Shown here in pieces: positions 9,293 to 17,736 of a stretch of 27,947 nucleotides of DNA. Both the position numbers and the translations under genes were made by a program. The notes under the pieces were generated by a model. The model did no database searches and was not told the origin of the DNA. It saw only the letters and a list, made by a program, of their open reading frames with translations. Numbering within the stretch: the stretch's first letter is position 1; each line of letters opens with the position of its first letter. Source of the DNA: JBGQBN01 sp041494805 (GTDB lineage: Bacteria; Acidobacteriota; Terriglobia; Terriglobales; Acidobacteriaceae); the NCBI GenBank assembly GCA_041494805.1, contig JBGQBN010000059.1, positions 1 through 27,947 on the forward strand, written 5' to 3'.

Positions 9293-9321
9293 TTGACGCA
9301 AGGGCAGACATATCGTGTAAA
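9293..9321 (+). promoter_or_regulatory. Candidate sigma-70 promoter for the YncE-like gene
   Basis: TTGACG at 9293-9298 and TGTAAA at 9316-9321 are separated by 17 nt, upstream of the ATG at 9360, which has AGGGGA and AGG purine tracts just before it. The five downstream plus-strand genes may in part depend on it. Confidence 0.45.
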
Positions 9322-9359
9322 TTGTTAGCCGGCGTTTTTGAAGCGGTCAGGGGAACAGG

Positions 9360-10388
9360 ATGAAGAGTGTCTGGGGTATTGGTCTCGCGCTAACGGTGGT
9401 GGTCACATCCGCGATGCCACTAGTCGCTCAGAAGAGTGAGACACCTCAGAGAGCACAGCCGCTTGTCCTGACAGGAGCGATTCCTCTACCCAACGTGCAG
9501 GGTCGCATCGATCATTTTGGGCTCGATCCCAAAGGACGGCTGTTTGTTTCCGCGCTGGGCAACAATACCGAAGAGGTCATCGACATAGGCGCGGGAAGGG
9601 TAGTCCATAGCATTAGCGGCGTGCCAAAGCCCCAGGGCGTTGTCTATTCTCCGGAGTTGAACAAGCTCTTTGTGGGGAGCGATGAAGGCAAGCTGTACAT
9701 CTATGACGGGGCCTCGTTTGAACTCATCACATCCATCGATTTTGGCGATGATGTCGATAACCTCCGCTACGATGCAGTCAACAAACGGGTATACGTCGCC
9801 TATGGCGATGAAGAGGCTGGCGCGATCGGGATGGTTGACGCGGCCACCAATAAACGCCTCGATGATGAGTTCAAACTAGGGGCGCATCCCGAGTCTTTCC
9901 AGCTGGAAAGGTCCGGACCGAACATTTATGTAAATCTGCCGGATTTGAAACAGATCGCCGTCATCAATCGCAGTACTCGTGCCATTACACGATGGCCTTT
10001 GACCCTGGAGAGCAACTTTCCCATGGCGCTGGACGAGGCCGGCCATCGGCTATTCGTTGTCACCCACGCCCCGGCACGCCTGGCGGTGCTCGACACGAGA
10101 TCGGGTCATGTCGTGGGTGTTCTTCCCTGTGTCCAAAACTCTGATGACGTCTACTATGACTCAACGCGAAAACGCATCTACGTGCCGGGCGGGGAAGGCT
10201 CCATTGACGTGTTTCAGCAAAAGGAGCGCGATCACTATCAGCGTCTTGCCAAAGTTCCTTCCGCTATCGGTGCGCGCACGGCGGGATACTTTGGAAAGGG
10301 ACACAAGGGCTTCGAGGTCTTCTACGTTGCAGTTCCGGCACGCGCCAACCACGAGGCTGAAGTTTTGATCTATACCGTGCAGGACTGA
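9360..10388 (+). CDS. Exported YncE-like beta-propeller protein
   Basis: A protein of 342 aa with a Sec signal peptide (MKSVWGIGLALTVVVTSA, cleavage near LVAQ, residue 24). The rest is made of repeating four-stranded blades of the YncE/quinoprotein-like type, seen as recurrent units such as GRIDHFGLDPKGRLFVSALG, PQGVVYSPELNKLFVGSDEG, VDNLRYDAVNKRVYVAYGD and SDDVYYDSTRKRIYVPGGEG. These propellers are usually periplasmic binding or scaffold proteins and rarely have a proven activity. No haem or PQQ-enzyme signature is seen. It opens the plus-strand run of exported proteins. A role as a periplasmic partner of the ThDP enzyme and cytochrome downstream is possible but only suggested by position. 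Confidence 0.82.
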   Translation: MKSVWGIGLALTVVVTSAMPLVAQKSETPQRAQPLVLTGAIPLPNVQGRIDHFGLDPKGRLFVSALGNNTEEVIDIGAGRVVHSISGVPKPQGVVYSPELNKLFVGSDEGKLYIYDGASFELITSIDFGDDVDNLRYDAVNKRVYVAYGDEEAGAIGMVDAATNKRLDDEFKLGAHPESFQLERSGPNIYVNLPDLKQIAVINRSTRAITRWPLTLESNFPMALDEAGHRLFVVTHAPARLAVLDTRSGHVVGVLPCVQNSDDVYYDSTRKRIYVPGGEGSIDVFQQKERDHYQRLAKVPSAIGARTAGYFGKGHKGFEVFYVAVPARANHEAEVLIYTVQD

Positions 10389-10456
10389 AGACGAAGGCAT
10401 GCAATATTTGCGGCTTCGGCCCAGTTTCCGTCGGCGTATTGATTGAGGAGGAGGAT

Positions 10457-11281
10457 ATGACCAGGGTTAATTTCGTTCTTGCGCTTGCTCTCGTCTGGTT
10501 AGCAGGTCTCCTGGCCTGCAACCACAAGGATACGAATGAACAGCAAACCAGCACCGCGAAAGCTGTGGCGTCTACGCAATCGACAGCCCAAACACCCGAA
10601 CAGAAGCCGGATACAGATGAAGGTGAAGAAGGCGAGGAAGGTCCAGCCACTCCTGCCGCGGCCACACCGGAAAAACCGGCGCCCCAACAATCATCCGGCA
10701 AACAATTCGTTTACAACTTCGACACCGACACGCCCGGGCAGATGCCCGCGAAGTTTCACAGCGCGAAAACCGGAGGCGGTACGCAAGAGAAGTGGGCTGT
10801 AATGGCGGACCCAGCGGCTCCTTCTAAATCGAACGTCGTTGCCCAGACTTCAACGGATCGAACCGACTACCGTTTCCCGTTGCTGATTTCCGATGAAGGA
10901 TCTTTTCAGGACTTGGATCTGAGCGTGAAGTTCAAGGCAGTCTCTGGGAGCATCGACCGAGCCGGAGGCCTGGTTTTTCGGCTGAAAGACCCGAACAACT
11001 ACTACATCGTTCGCGCCAATGCGCTGGAGAACAATTACCGTCTCTATCACGTGGTCAATGGTCGCCGCAGCCAGTTTGCGGGAGCCAACTTTAAGGTGAC
11101 CTCAGGAGAATGGCACGAACTACGTGTGGAGGCAGTGGGCAACAAGATCATTTGTTACTACGACGGCAATAAGAAAATCGAGGCCACTGACGAGACGTTC
11201 AAGGATGCTGGCAAAGTGGGTCTCTGGACAAAAGCGGATTCCGTCACTTCGTTCGACGATTTGAGAGTCACAACGAAATGA
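10457..11281 (+). CDS. Lipoprotein with C-terminal concanavalin A-like (DUF1080/LamG-type) domain
   Basis: A protein of 274 aa. The N-terminus is a lipoprotein signal with LAGLLAC, so the mature protein should be lipid-anchored at Cys. Next is a low-complexity linker rich in Gln, Thr, Glu and Pro (about residues 25-85). The C-terminal part (about 90-274) looks like a jelly-roll domain of the DUF1080/3-keto-disaccharide-hydrolase or laminin-G type: GGLVFRLKDPNNYYIVRANA, SGEWHELRVEAVGNKI, YYDGNKKIEATDETFKDAGKVGLWTK. The start at 10457 is chosen because GGAGGAGG immediately precedes it, and a start at 10439 would put acidic residues before the signal. Such domains bind or cut carbohydrates; no catalytic residues can be named here. 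It lies 68 bp after the propeller gene. Confidence 0.8.
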   Translation: MTRVNFVLALALVWLAGLLACNHKDTNEQQTSTAKAVASTQSTAQTPEQKPDTDEGEEGEEGPATPAAATPEKPAPQQSSGKQFVYNFDTDTPGQMPAKFHSAKTGGGTQEKWAVMADPAAPSKSNVVAQTSTDRTDYRFPLLISDEGSFQDLDLSVKFKAVSGSIDRAGGLVFRLKDPNNYYIVRANALENNYRLYHVVNGRRSQFAGANFKVTSGEWHELRVEAVGNKIICYYDGNKKIEATDETFKDAGKVGLWTKADSVTSFDDLRVTTK

Positions 11282-11299
11282 TTGTGACGTGTAAGATAT

Positions 11300-11314
11300 G
11301 CCCTCAAGCAGGGC
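11300..11314 (+). terminator. Small hairpin after the lipoprotein gene
   Basis: GCCCT-CAAGC-AGGGC forms a 5-bp stem between the lipoprotein stop and the ThDP-enzyme start. It has no U-tract and could be a weak terminator or an element in the leader of the next gene. Confidence 0.22.
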
Positions 11315-11339
11315 TGGCGTGATAAGTAGCTAACAAACC

Positions 11340-13277
11340 ATGGCGAGATCGAAGAAGGTTTCGATTGACCGGCGTGATTTCCTAAAGACCGCCGCCGCAG
11401 GCGGTGTGGCGACACTGGTCGCCGGCACCGGAGCGGCCAGCGCGCAGCCGCTCGCACACCCTCGACCCATGGTGCCCATGATGTCGAAGGAGGCCGAAAC
11501 AGGCACCCCTTCAAGTGTCGAAGTTCTGACCACCGACCGCCCCGGCGCTGACTTCATGGTCGACATCATCAAGTCGCTGGGCATCGAGTACATCACCGCC
11601 AATCCGGGGTCGAGCTTCCGCGGGCTGCATGAATCGGTAATCAATTACGGGGGTGACAAAAACCCTGAGTTGATTACCTGCTGCCATGAAGAGTCGGCAG
11701 TCGGCATGGCTCACGGCTACTCGAAAATTGACGGCAAACCGTTGGGCGTGTTTCTCCACGGCACGGTTGGATTGCAACACGCGGCCATGGCGATTTACAA
11801 CGCCTACTGCGACCATGTGCCGGTCTACATGATCGTTGGCAACATGATCGACGCAACTCTGCGGCGCCCGGGAGTGGAATGGGACCACAGCGTGCAGGAT
11901 GCGGCGGCTACGGTCCGAGATTTCGTGAAGTGGGATGACCTGCCGATCTCGCTGCCTCACTTTGCAGAATCCGCCGTGCGTGCCTACAAGATTGCCATGA
12001 CCCCTCCGATGGAGCCGGTGCTGCTGGTAGCGGACAGCGAATTGCAAGAGAAAGCAATTCCGGAAAATTCCGGGTTGCGCGTTCCGAAGCTTACCCTGGC
12101 GACGCCTCCGCAGGGCGACTCGGGATCGGTGGCAGAGGCCGCCCGGCTCCTGGTAGCGGCGGAAAATCCTGTAATCATCACTGACCGCGTGGCCCGCACG
12201 CCAGCCGGCCTTGCACTTCTTATCGAACTCGCCGAAGCGCTGCAGGCGCCCGTGATTGACCAGGGAGGACGGATGAATTTTCCATCGCGTCATCCCCTCA
12301 ACCAATCCGCACAAGGCCGAACACTGATCGCAGATGCGGACGTGATTCTAGGCCTTGAAGTCACCGACTTCTGGGGGACGGTCAATTCCTTCCGCGAGCA
12401 ACTGCATCGCTCCTCCGAGCCGATCATGAATCCCGGCGCGAAGCTGATCAGCATCACGGCCAGCGATCTCTATCTGAAGAGCAACTATCAGGACTTCCAG
12501 CGCTACACGGAGGTCGACCTGGCGCTGGCGGCTGACGGGGAGGCGACCTTGCCGGCGCTGATCGAGGCGGTCAAGCGTGGGATCAACGGTGATCGCAAGC
12601 GAGTATTCCAGGAACGCGGGGCGGCACTGGCGGCCGCGCGGCAGGACGCTCTGGAGCAGGCGCGCACCGAGGCGACCTACGCCTGGGACGCGAGTCCGGT
12701 CAGCACCGCCCGCTTATGTGCCGAGTTGTGGGCGCAGATCAAGGACAAAGATTGGTCGCTGGTGTCGGAAACCGTGCCCTGGATCAGCAACTGGCCGATG
12801 CGGTTGTGGTCCTTCGATAAACACTACCAGTCCATCGGAGGCGCAGGCGGCCACGGTGTCGGCTATGCGGCCCCCGCATCCCTCGGCGCCGCTCTCGCGA
12901 ACCAGAAACATGGCCGGCTTACGGTCACGATCCAGTGTGACGGCGATCTGATGTACGCCCCGGGCATTCTGTGGACGTCGGCGCATCACCACATCCCCCT
13001 CTTAAGCATCATGCACAATAACCGCGGCTATCATCAGGAGTTGATGCACGTACAGCGGATGGCCGATCGGCACAACCGAGGCATCACCCGTCCCCATATC
13101 GGAACGACGCTCATCGGACCCGATATCGATTATGCGAAACTCGCCCAGAGCATGGGCGTGCATGCCGAGGGACCAATCACTGACCCCAAGGAACTCGGAC
13201 CAGCGATCCGGCGTGCAATCGAGGTGGTCCGGGGCGGTGAGCCGGCGTTGGTCGACGTGGTCACCCAGCCGCGCTAG
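11340..13277 (+). CDS. Tat-exported thiamine-diphosphate-dependent enzyme (acetolactate synthase/benzoylformate decarboxylase fold)
   Basis: A protein of 645 aa with the three-domain layout of the acetolactate synthase/benzoylformate decarboxylase (BFD) group, which cleaves or joins 2-oxo acids through ThDP. The N-terminal PYR domain (about 60-235) has the ThDP-activating Glu in HEESAVGMAHGYSK (E117) and a BFD-like FLHGTVG turn. A middle domain follows (about 250-410). The C-terminal PP domain (about 450-640) holds the Mg-ThDP motif CDGD (D534-D536), ending 24 residues later in NN (560-561). Unusually, it begins with a twin-arginine signal, SIDRRDFLK (R11-R12), a hydrophobic stretch and AxA near residue 35, predicting export of the folded, cofactor-loaded enzyme. 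No good ribosome-binding site is visible. A cytochrome c gene follows after 47 bp, suggesting electrons from the ThDP intermediate might go to the cytochrome. The substrate is unknown. Confidence 0.87.
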   Translation: MARSKKVSIDRRDFLKTAAAGGVATLVAGTGAASAQPLAHPRPMVPMMSKEAETGTPSSVEVLTTDRPGADFMVDIIKSLGIEYITANPGSSFRGLHESVINYGGDKNPELITCCHEESAVGMAHGYSKIDGKPLGVFLHGTVGLQHAAMAIYNAYCDHVPVYMIVGNMIDATLRRPGVEWDHSVQDAAATVRDFVKWDDLPISLPHFAESAVRAYKIAMTPPMEPVLLVADSELQEKAIPENSGLRVPKLTLATPPQGDSGSVAEAARLLVAAENPVIITDRVARTPAGLALLIELAEALQAPVIDQGGRMNFPSRHPLNQSAQGRTLIADADVILGLEVTDFWGTVNSFREQLHRSSEPIMNPGAKLISITASDLYLKSNYQDFQRYTEVDLALAADGEATLPALIEAVKRGINGDRKRVFQERGAALAAARQDALEQARTEATYAWDASPVSTARLCAELWAQIKDKDWSLVSETVPWISNWPMRLWSFDKHYQSIGGAGGHGVGYAAPASLGAALANQKHGRLTVTIQCDGDLMYAPGILWTSAHHHIPLLSIMHNNRGYHQELMHVQRMADRHNRGITRPHIGTTLIGPDIDYAKLAQSMGVHAEGPITDPKELGPAIRRAIEVVRGGEPALVDVVTQPR

Positions 13278-13295
13278 GAAACGGACGTACACGAG

Positions 13296-13311
13296 CCGCA
13301 GTTCACTGCGG
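13296..13311 (+). promoter_or_regulatory. Hairpin just upstream of the cytochrome c ribosome-binding site
   Basis: CCGCAG-TTCA-CTGCGG is a 6-bp perfect stem with a tetraloop, ending 3 nt before the AGGAG (13315-13319) of the cytochrome gene. It sits between the co-oriented ThDP-enzyme and cytochrome genes, so it may affect mRNA processing or relative expression rather than terminate transcription. Confidence 0.3.
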
Positions 13312-13324
13312 TTCAGGAGAAGAC

Positions 13325-13753
13325 ATGAGAACTCATACCCACGAAGCTCTCGGCCAGGCTAGTTGGCGCGGCGCTCCCTATTCTGTTCTGGTCATAGCGG
13401 CCGCCGTATCTCTATTTGTGATGTGCGCAGAAGCCAAAGCCCAGACATCGGCGAAGGGCACGCAAGCTGAGAGTTCCAGCGGAAATGCTCAGAACGGGAA
13501 GCAACTCTACACCAGCTACGGCTGTTACGAGTGCCACGGGCGTGAAGGACAGGGTTCCAAAATGAGCGGACCGCGTCTCGGACCCTCCCCGATGGCGTTT
13601 TCCGCGTTCGCAAGATATATCCGCCAACCCAAAGGCCAGATGCCGCCTTATACCAGCAAGGTGGTATCAGATGCGGAATTGGCGGATATCTATGCCTTCC
13701 TGAAGTCTTTGCCAGTGCCACCTGCCGCAAAGAGTATTCCGCTGTTGAATTAG
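13325..13753 (+). CDS. Exported monohaem c-type cytochrome
   Basis: A protein of 142 aa: a signal peptide or anchor (hydrophobic VLVIAAAVSLFVMC, cleavage near AKAQ, residue 40), a polar linker, and one cytochrome c class I domain. Haem attachment is CYECH (C67, C70, H71). The likely sixth ligand is the Met in GQMPPY (M106), and the C-terminal helix is DAELADIYAFLKSLP, as in small electron-carrying cytochromes. The start is supported by AGGAG 5 nt upstream. It lies 47 bp after the Tat-exported ThDP enzyme, so it is a good candidate for its electron acceptor or for a carrier to a terminal oxidase. The protein family is clear; the partner is inferred. Confidence 0.88.
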   Translation: MRTHTHEALGQASWRGAPYSVLVIAAAVSLFVMCAEAKAQTSAKGTQAESSSGNAQNGKQLYTSYGCYECHGREGQGSKMSGPRLGPSPMAFSAFARYIRQPKGQMPPYTSKVVSDAELADIYAFLKSLPVPPAAKSIPLLN

Positions 13754-13927
13754 GCACGCTACCGCCGTGCCGGATATTGCTCTTCTAGAGTCTGGGCACG
13801 AGTCAAAGATGTTCGCCCGAGCTGAGCAACCCCATCTGGTTCGGGTCGCCCGGGTTCCCGCCTCAAACCGATTCAAATTTCAGCGTTCGTCAGATACATC
13901 CAGGGATTCTTGAGGACACTACCTGCG

Positions 13928-13967
13928 AAGCAAATTGCTTGACAGTGCGGTGGAGAGGTGGTAAAGC
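13928..13967 (+). promoter_or_regulatory. Candidate promoter with overlapping inverted repeat before the second TonB-dependent receptor
   Basis: TTGACA at 13939-13944 is a perfect -35, with TAAAGC (13962-13967, weak) 17 nt on. An inverted repeat AAGCAA-A-TTGCTT (13928-13940) overlaps the -35 edge and could be an operator. The remainder of 13754-14035 shows no convincing gene. Confidence 0.38.
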
Positions 13968-14035
13968 TGTCGGACCATAGCAGATTTTTGCACACAAGCA
14001 GCGATCAATACGCCAACTTTGGCGCGGAGGCCCAT

Positions 14036-17000
14036 ATGCGTTTCCCGTTAAGAGCCAGTTCGCGGTTAGGGTGGAGTGTTGGCCTACTCTTGGTTTGGCT
14101 ACTCTCAGTTTGTCTGCCGCTGGTTGCCCAAACCAATACAGGTCGCATTCTCGGGACGGTTACTGACCAGACTGGTGCGGTGGTGACGGGCGCGACGGTC
14201 ACTATCACCGATGTGGAACGAGGCACTACGCGAACGCTGACCACGGATTCGGCGGGCGCCTACGTGGCCCCGGGACTTACTCCCGGTATCTACAAAATCC
14301 GCGCCGGAGGCAAAGGGTTCAAGACCGTCGAGCGCGTCAACATCGGGATAGAAGTGGCGAAAGACGTAACTATCGACCTCGTACTCCAGCCCGGAGACGT
14401 TGCCCAAACGATCGTGGTGACCGATGAAGTGCCGCTGCTTGATACTACTTCCTCCACCTTGGGCGGCACCCTCAGCAACGAGCAGATCAATGACCTGCCG
14501 CTGAATGGCCGGAATTACGAGAACCTGTTGCAACTACGTCCCGGGGTTATACGTTATCCGGGCGGCGGGTTCTCTACCACCAGCACCAACGGACTTCGGG
14601 CGGAAGACAACGCCTACGTGATAGACGGCCTGTTCAACAGCGAACCCTACTCGGGGCAGGGCATTATCAATGGCGCCGGCATTGCGGGAGATTCGGCGAC
14701 CATCCTGCCGATTGACGCCATCCAGGAGTTCAACCTGCATGAGAACCCACCGGCGGAATTCGGTTGGAAGCCCGGCGCGATAGTGAACGTCGGCCTGAAG
14801 TCAGGCACGAACGCAATTCACGGCACCGCCTTTGGTTTTTTCCGTAACGGCGCCCTGGATGCGCGCAACTATTTCAACACGGACCCGAGCCCGAAGAACC
14901 ATCGGACTTTGGAGCAGTTCGGGGGCTCGGTGGGCGGCCCCATCATCAAGGATAAAGCTTTCTTCTTTGGCGCCTACGAGGGCCAACGGTACAACGTAGG
15001 GAACTCGTTCGGTGGCATTACCAGTCCGTCCATGGTCTCCATGCCGACTGCCGGAAACTGCCTGTTCATTGCCACGGGCGACTGCTCCAGCAGCATTCCG
15101 GATGTGATTGCCGATCTGCAGGCAGGCGGGATCACCATAAGCCCGGCCAGCCAGCAGGTCTCCGGCTGCACCGTGTCGGGTGGTACGGTCACCTGCAATG
15201 GCCAGGGGTTCCCCATCAACAACAATCCCACCATCGATATCCCGAATGGGTTCCCCAACGTCGTTCATGTCGACAACGTGGTCGGCAAGGTCGATTACCA
15301 TTGGAACGAACGAAATACTATTAGCGGGACGTATTTCTTCGGCAACAACTCGGGAACGGTGGAGGACTTTCCCGAGCTGCAATCCCAGTGGCGGTCGCAG
15401 ATTCACACGCGCGCCCAGGTATTCAGCGCCGGCTGGGTGTGGACTCCCAACTCCCGTTGGGTGAATGAAGCCCGGTTCGGTTACAACCGTCTTTACCAGC
15501 CCACGTTGCCCGGCGATCTCAATACTCCGGCTTCGAGTTACGGCCTCGACACCGGTGTATCCGGTCCGTTGACTGGCGGTTTGCCCCGCATCGGTTTCGG
15601 CGGATTTTTCTTTCCGGGCTTGGGTGGCTTCAAGTGGCCAAAGTTCCAAGGGCCCGACACCATCATCCAGTTCATCGACCACGTTTCCTACTCCGCCGGC
15701 AAGCATGCCTTCAAGTTTGGCGGCGAAATCCATCGTGACGATGTCAGAGGCGGCGCGTTTGGCAATGCCCGTGGCAGCATCACCTTCCTGGGCGGCAACA
15801 CCCCCGATCCTGCTGACCCCAGTGGCGCGACCTTGCTGAATACCACAACGTTGGAAGATTTCTTCGCGGGCGCGCCTTTCAAGATCACTGTACTTTCCGG
15901 CGATCCGACACGCCACACGCACAACTGGGCGTATGCTGCGTTCGTTCAGGACGACTGGCGTGTCACCAGGAATCTGACGGTGAATCTCGGCTTGCGCTAT
16001 AAGTTCAGTTCGGTGGTCAAGGAAGACCACAACTTGCTGGGCAACTTTGATCCTGCTCTCGGAATGGTTCAGGTGGGTAAGCAGATCGACTCACCCTATA
16101 ACGCGGATCACAAGAATTTTGCTCCGCGCCTGGGTTTCGCCTGGGACCCCACGGGCAAAGGGAATACCGTTATTCGAGGCGGTGCCGGCTTAACGTATGA
16201 GACTGTGAACTGGCAAGCGTTCCTGGCGTTTAACAACAGCTTCGGCCTTCCCAGCGTTCCCACCGGAGCGATCATCGACGCCGCCACCGGTGCAACCGCT
16301 GGCGGCACCATCACGGCCGGCAACCTGACTGCCTTCCCCGCCTTTCCCTGGGACAACGGGCCTATCTATGGGGACCTCACGCAGCCGATTAACTGTGATC
16401 CCAATCCTTGCGGCATCATGGGCGTGGACCGTAACCTGACCACTCCCTATGTCTGGCACTGGACGCTCAACGTTCAGCACGCGTTTACGCCTAATCTCTC
16501 CCTGGAGATCGCTTACGTCGGCAACCACGGAGTGAATCTAACCGGGATCCGCGACATTAACCAACCCCCGGTGGGCTCCGGCTGGCCGGCGGCAAGCATC
16601 ACTGCATGCATCAATTCGGGCTATACCGACCCGCTCAACTGTGCATCCGACAGTACCGGAGCCGAGGAGTCGGCGCGGCCATTCGCCGCGAAGTTCCCCT
16701 ACTTGAGCAATATCTTCCAGATGGCGAACCTGTACCGGTCCAACTACAACGGCCTGCAGGCCACGCTTACCTCGCGAAATTTCCATGGCCTGAGTATGGT
16801 GGCCGGCTACACCTTCTCTCATTCCCTCGATGACCTGGGCGCGAATTGGCATTTTGGCTACGGAGCTGGTCTGCCCCAGGATTCTTACAATGTCGGGCGC
16901 GAATACGCCAGCAGCGACTTTGATGTTCGGCATCGCCTCACGGTTTCGCTTACCTACGCCATCCCGGGCAAGAAGGGGTACGCGCAGTCCTTGGAGGGCT

Positions 17001-17626
17001 GGGAAATCAACTCGATCGTGACCCTTCAGAGCCCGCAGTATTGGGGGCCGATTGATCTGGGCACTGACGCCAGCGGCACCGGTCCATTACCCGTCAGCCC
17101 GCCAGCTACCAGCCCCATCCGCTGGAGTTTTTATGGAAAGCCGTCCGACTTCAAGTCGGGCCCCAACCCGATTCCTTTCTTTTCCAGTGCCACGAACCCC
17201 ACGTGTTCCTCACAAGCTTTGACTCTGGACGGAGGCAGCCCCGGCGCATCGACCGCCGCACTCAACCTGTTTGGCTGCTATGCCCAGGGCAGCTCCATCA
17301 TGATTCCGCCGCCCTTAGGGCAATTCGGGAACATGGGCCGCAACCTGTTCCCCGATTCGGGTTTCCGCAACCTCGATTTCTCGTTGGCTAAGAACTGGCA
17401 TTTCGGCGAGCGCTTCCGTGCCCAGTTTCGCGCCGAGTTTTTTAACATCTTCAACCATCCCAACTTCGCCAATCCCTACGGGGGCCAGAACGGGTTCGGG
17501 CAAAACGATCCTTCGACAGGATTCTTTGGCTGTGGCTGTGCCACGCCCGACACTGCTGCTGCCAACCCTGTTGTCGGATCGGGCGGCAGCCGCGCCATAC
17601 AGTTGGGCGTGAAGTTCATCTTCTAG
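14036..17626 (+). CDS. Second TonB-dependent receptor, Oar-like, with carboxypeptidase-regulatory-like domain
   Basis: An outer-membrane receptor of 1196 aa. Signal peptide: hydrophobic VGLLLVWLLSVCLPL, cleavage near LVAQ (residue 32). A regulatory-like domain follows, GRILGTVTDQTGAVVTGATV (about 36-115). A plug-like region contains DLPLNGRNYENLLQLRPGV (about 155-175) and NAYVIDGLFNSEPYSG. The long barrel includes FVQDDWRVTRNLTVNLGLRY and ends ...QLGVKFIF with a terminal Phe. The start at 14036 has GGAGG 5 nt upstream; a GTG at 13958 in the same frame would add a non-signal-like extension. It has the same architecture as the receptor at 974-4912, but the barrel and plug differ clearly, so it is not a recent duplicate. 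A hairpin follows the stop. The downstream hydrolase may process its cargo; the ligand is unknown. Confidence 0.93.
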   Translation: MRFPLRASSRLGWSVGLLLVWLLSVCLPLVAQTNTGRILGTVTDQTGAVVTGATVTITDVERGTTRTLTTDSAGAYVAPGLTPGIYKIRAGGKGFKTVERVNIGIEVAKDVTIDLVLQPGDVAQTIVVTDEVPLLDTTSSTLGGTLSNEQINDLPLNGRNYENLLQLRPGVIRYPGGGFSTTSTNGLRAEDNAYVIDGLFNSEPYSGQGIINGAGIAGDSATILPIDAIQEFNLHENPPAEFGWKPGAIVNVGLKSGTNAIHGTAFGFFRNGALDARNYFNTDPSPKNHRTLEQFGGSVGGPIIKDKAFFFGAYEGQRYNVGNSFGGITSPSMVSMPTAGNCLFIATGDCSSSIPDVIADLQAGGITISPASQQVSGCTVSGGTVTCNGQGFPINNNPTIDIPNGFPNVVHVDNVVGKVDYHWNERNTISGTYFFGNNSGTVEDFPELQSQWRSQIHTRAQVFSAGWVWTPNSRWVNEARFGYNRLYQPTLPGDLNTPASSYGLDTGVSGPLTGGLPRIGFGGFFFPGLGGFKWPKFQGPDTIIQFIDHVSYSAGKHAFKFGGEIHRDDVRGGAFGNARGSITFLGGNTPDPADPSGATLLNTTTLEDFFAGAPFKITVLSGDPTRHTHNWAYAAFVQDDWRVTRNLTVNLGLRYKFSSVVKEDHNLLGNFDPALGMVQVGKQIDSPYNADHKNFAPRLGFAWDPTGKGNTVIRGGAGLTYETVNWQAFLAFNNSFGLPSVPTGAIIDAATGATAGGTITAGNLTAFPAFPWDNGPIYGDLTQPINCDPNPCGIMGVDRNLTTPYVWHWTLNVQHAFTPNLSLEIAYVGNHGVNLTGIRDINQPPVGSGWPAASITACINSGYTDPLNCASDSTGAEESARPFAAKFPYLSNIFQMANLYRSNYNGLQATLTSRNFHGLSMVAGYTFSHSLDDLGANWHFGYGAGLPQDSYNVGREYASSDFDVRHRLTVSLTYAIPGKKGYAQSLEGWEINSIVTLQSPQYWGPIDLGTDASGTGPLPVSPPATSPIRWSFYGKPSDFKSGPNPIPFFSSATNPTCSSQALTLDGGSPGASTAALNLFGCYAQGSSIMIPPPLGQFGNMGRNLFPDSGFRNLDFSLAKNWHFGERFRAQFRAEFFNIFNHPNFANPYGGQNGFGQNDPSTGFFGCGCATPDTAAANPVVGSGGSRAIQLGVKFIF

Positions 17627-17670
17627 ACGCCACGGTAACTGAACCGATTGTCATGAACATTGTTATGAAC

Positions 17671-17699
17671 AAGGGCCGGACGGAAAACGTTCGGCCCTT
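17671..17699 (+). terminator. Strong stem-loop after the second TonB-dependent receptor
   Basis: AAGGGCCGGACG pairs with CGTTCGGCCCTT around a GAAAA loop: a 12-bp stem with one G-T wobble. It starts 45 nt after the receptor stop codon. Only TTT follows, so termination may be partial, letting some transcription enter the hydrolase gene. Its position argues against translation of the hydrolase from an ATG at 17653. Confidence 0.55.
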
Positions 17700-17736
17700 T
17701 CAGCCAATGGAACAACCAGCAAAGGAATCGAAAAAC

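Noticed and set aside
14801..16030. A 409-codon open frame on the minus strand inside the second TonB-dependent receptor
   Set aside because: It lies wholly antisense to a well-recognised receptor, has no recognisable domain, and such frames are common opposite high-GC genes.
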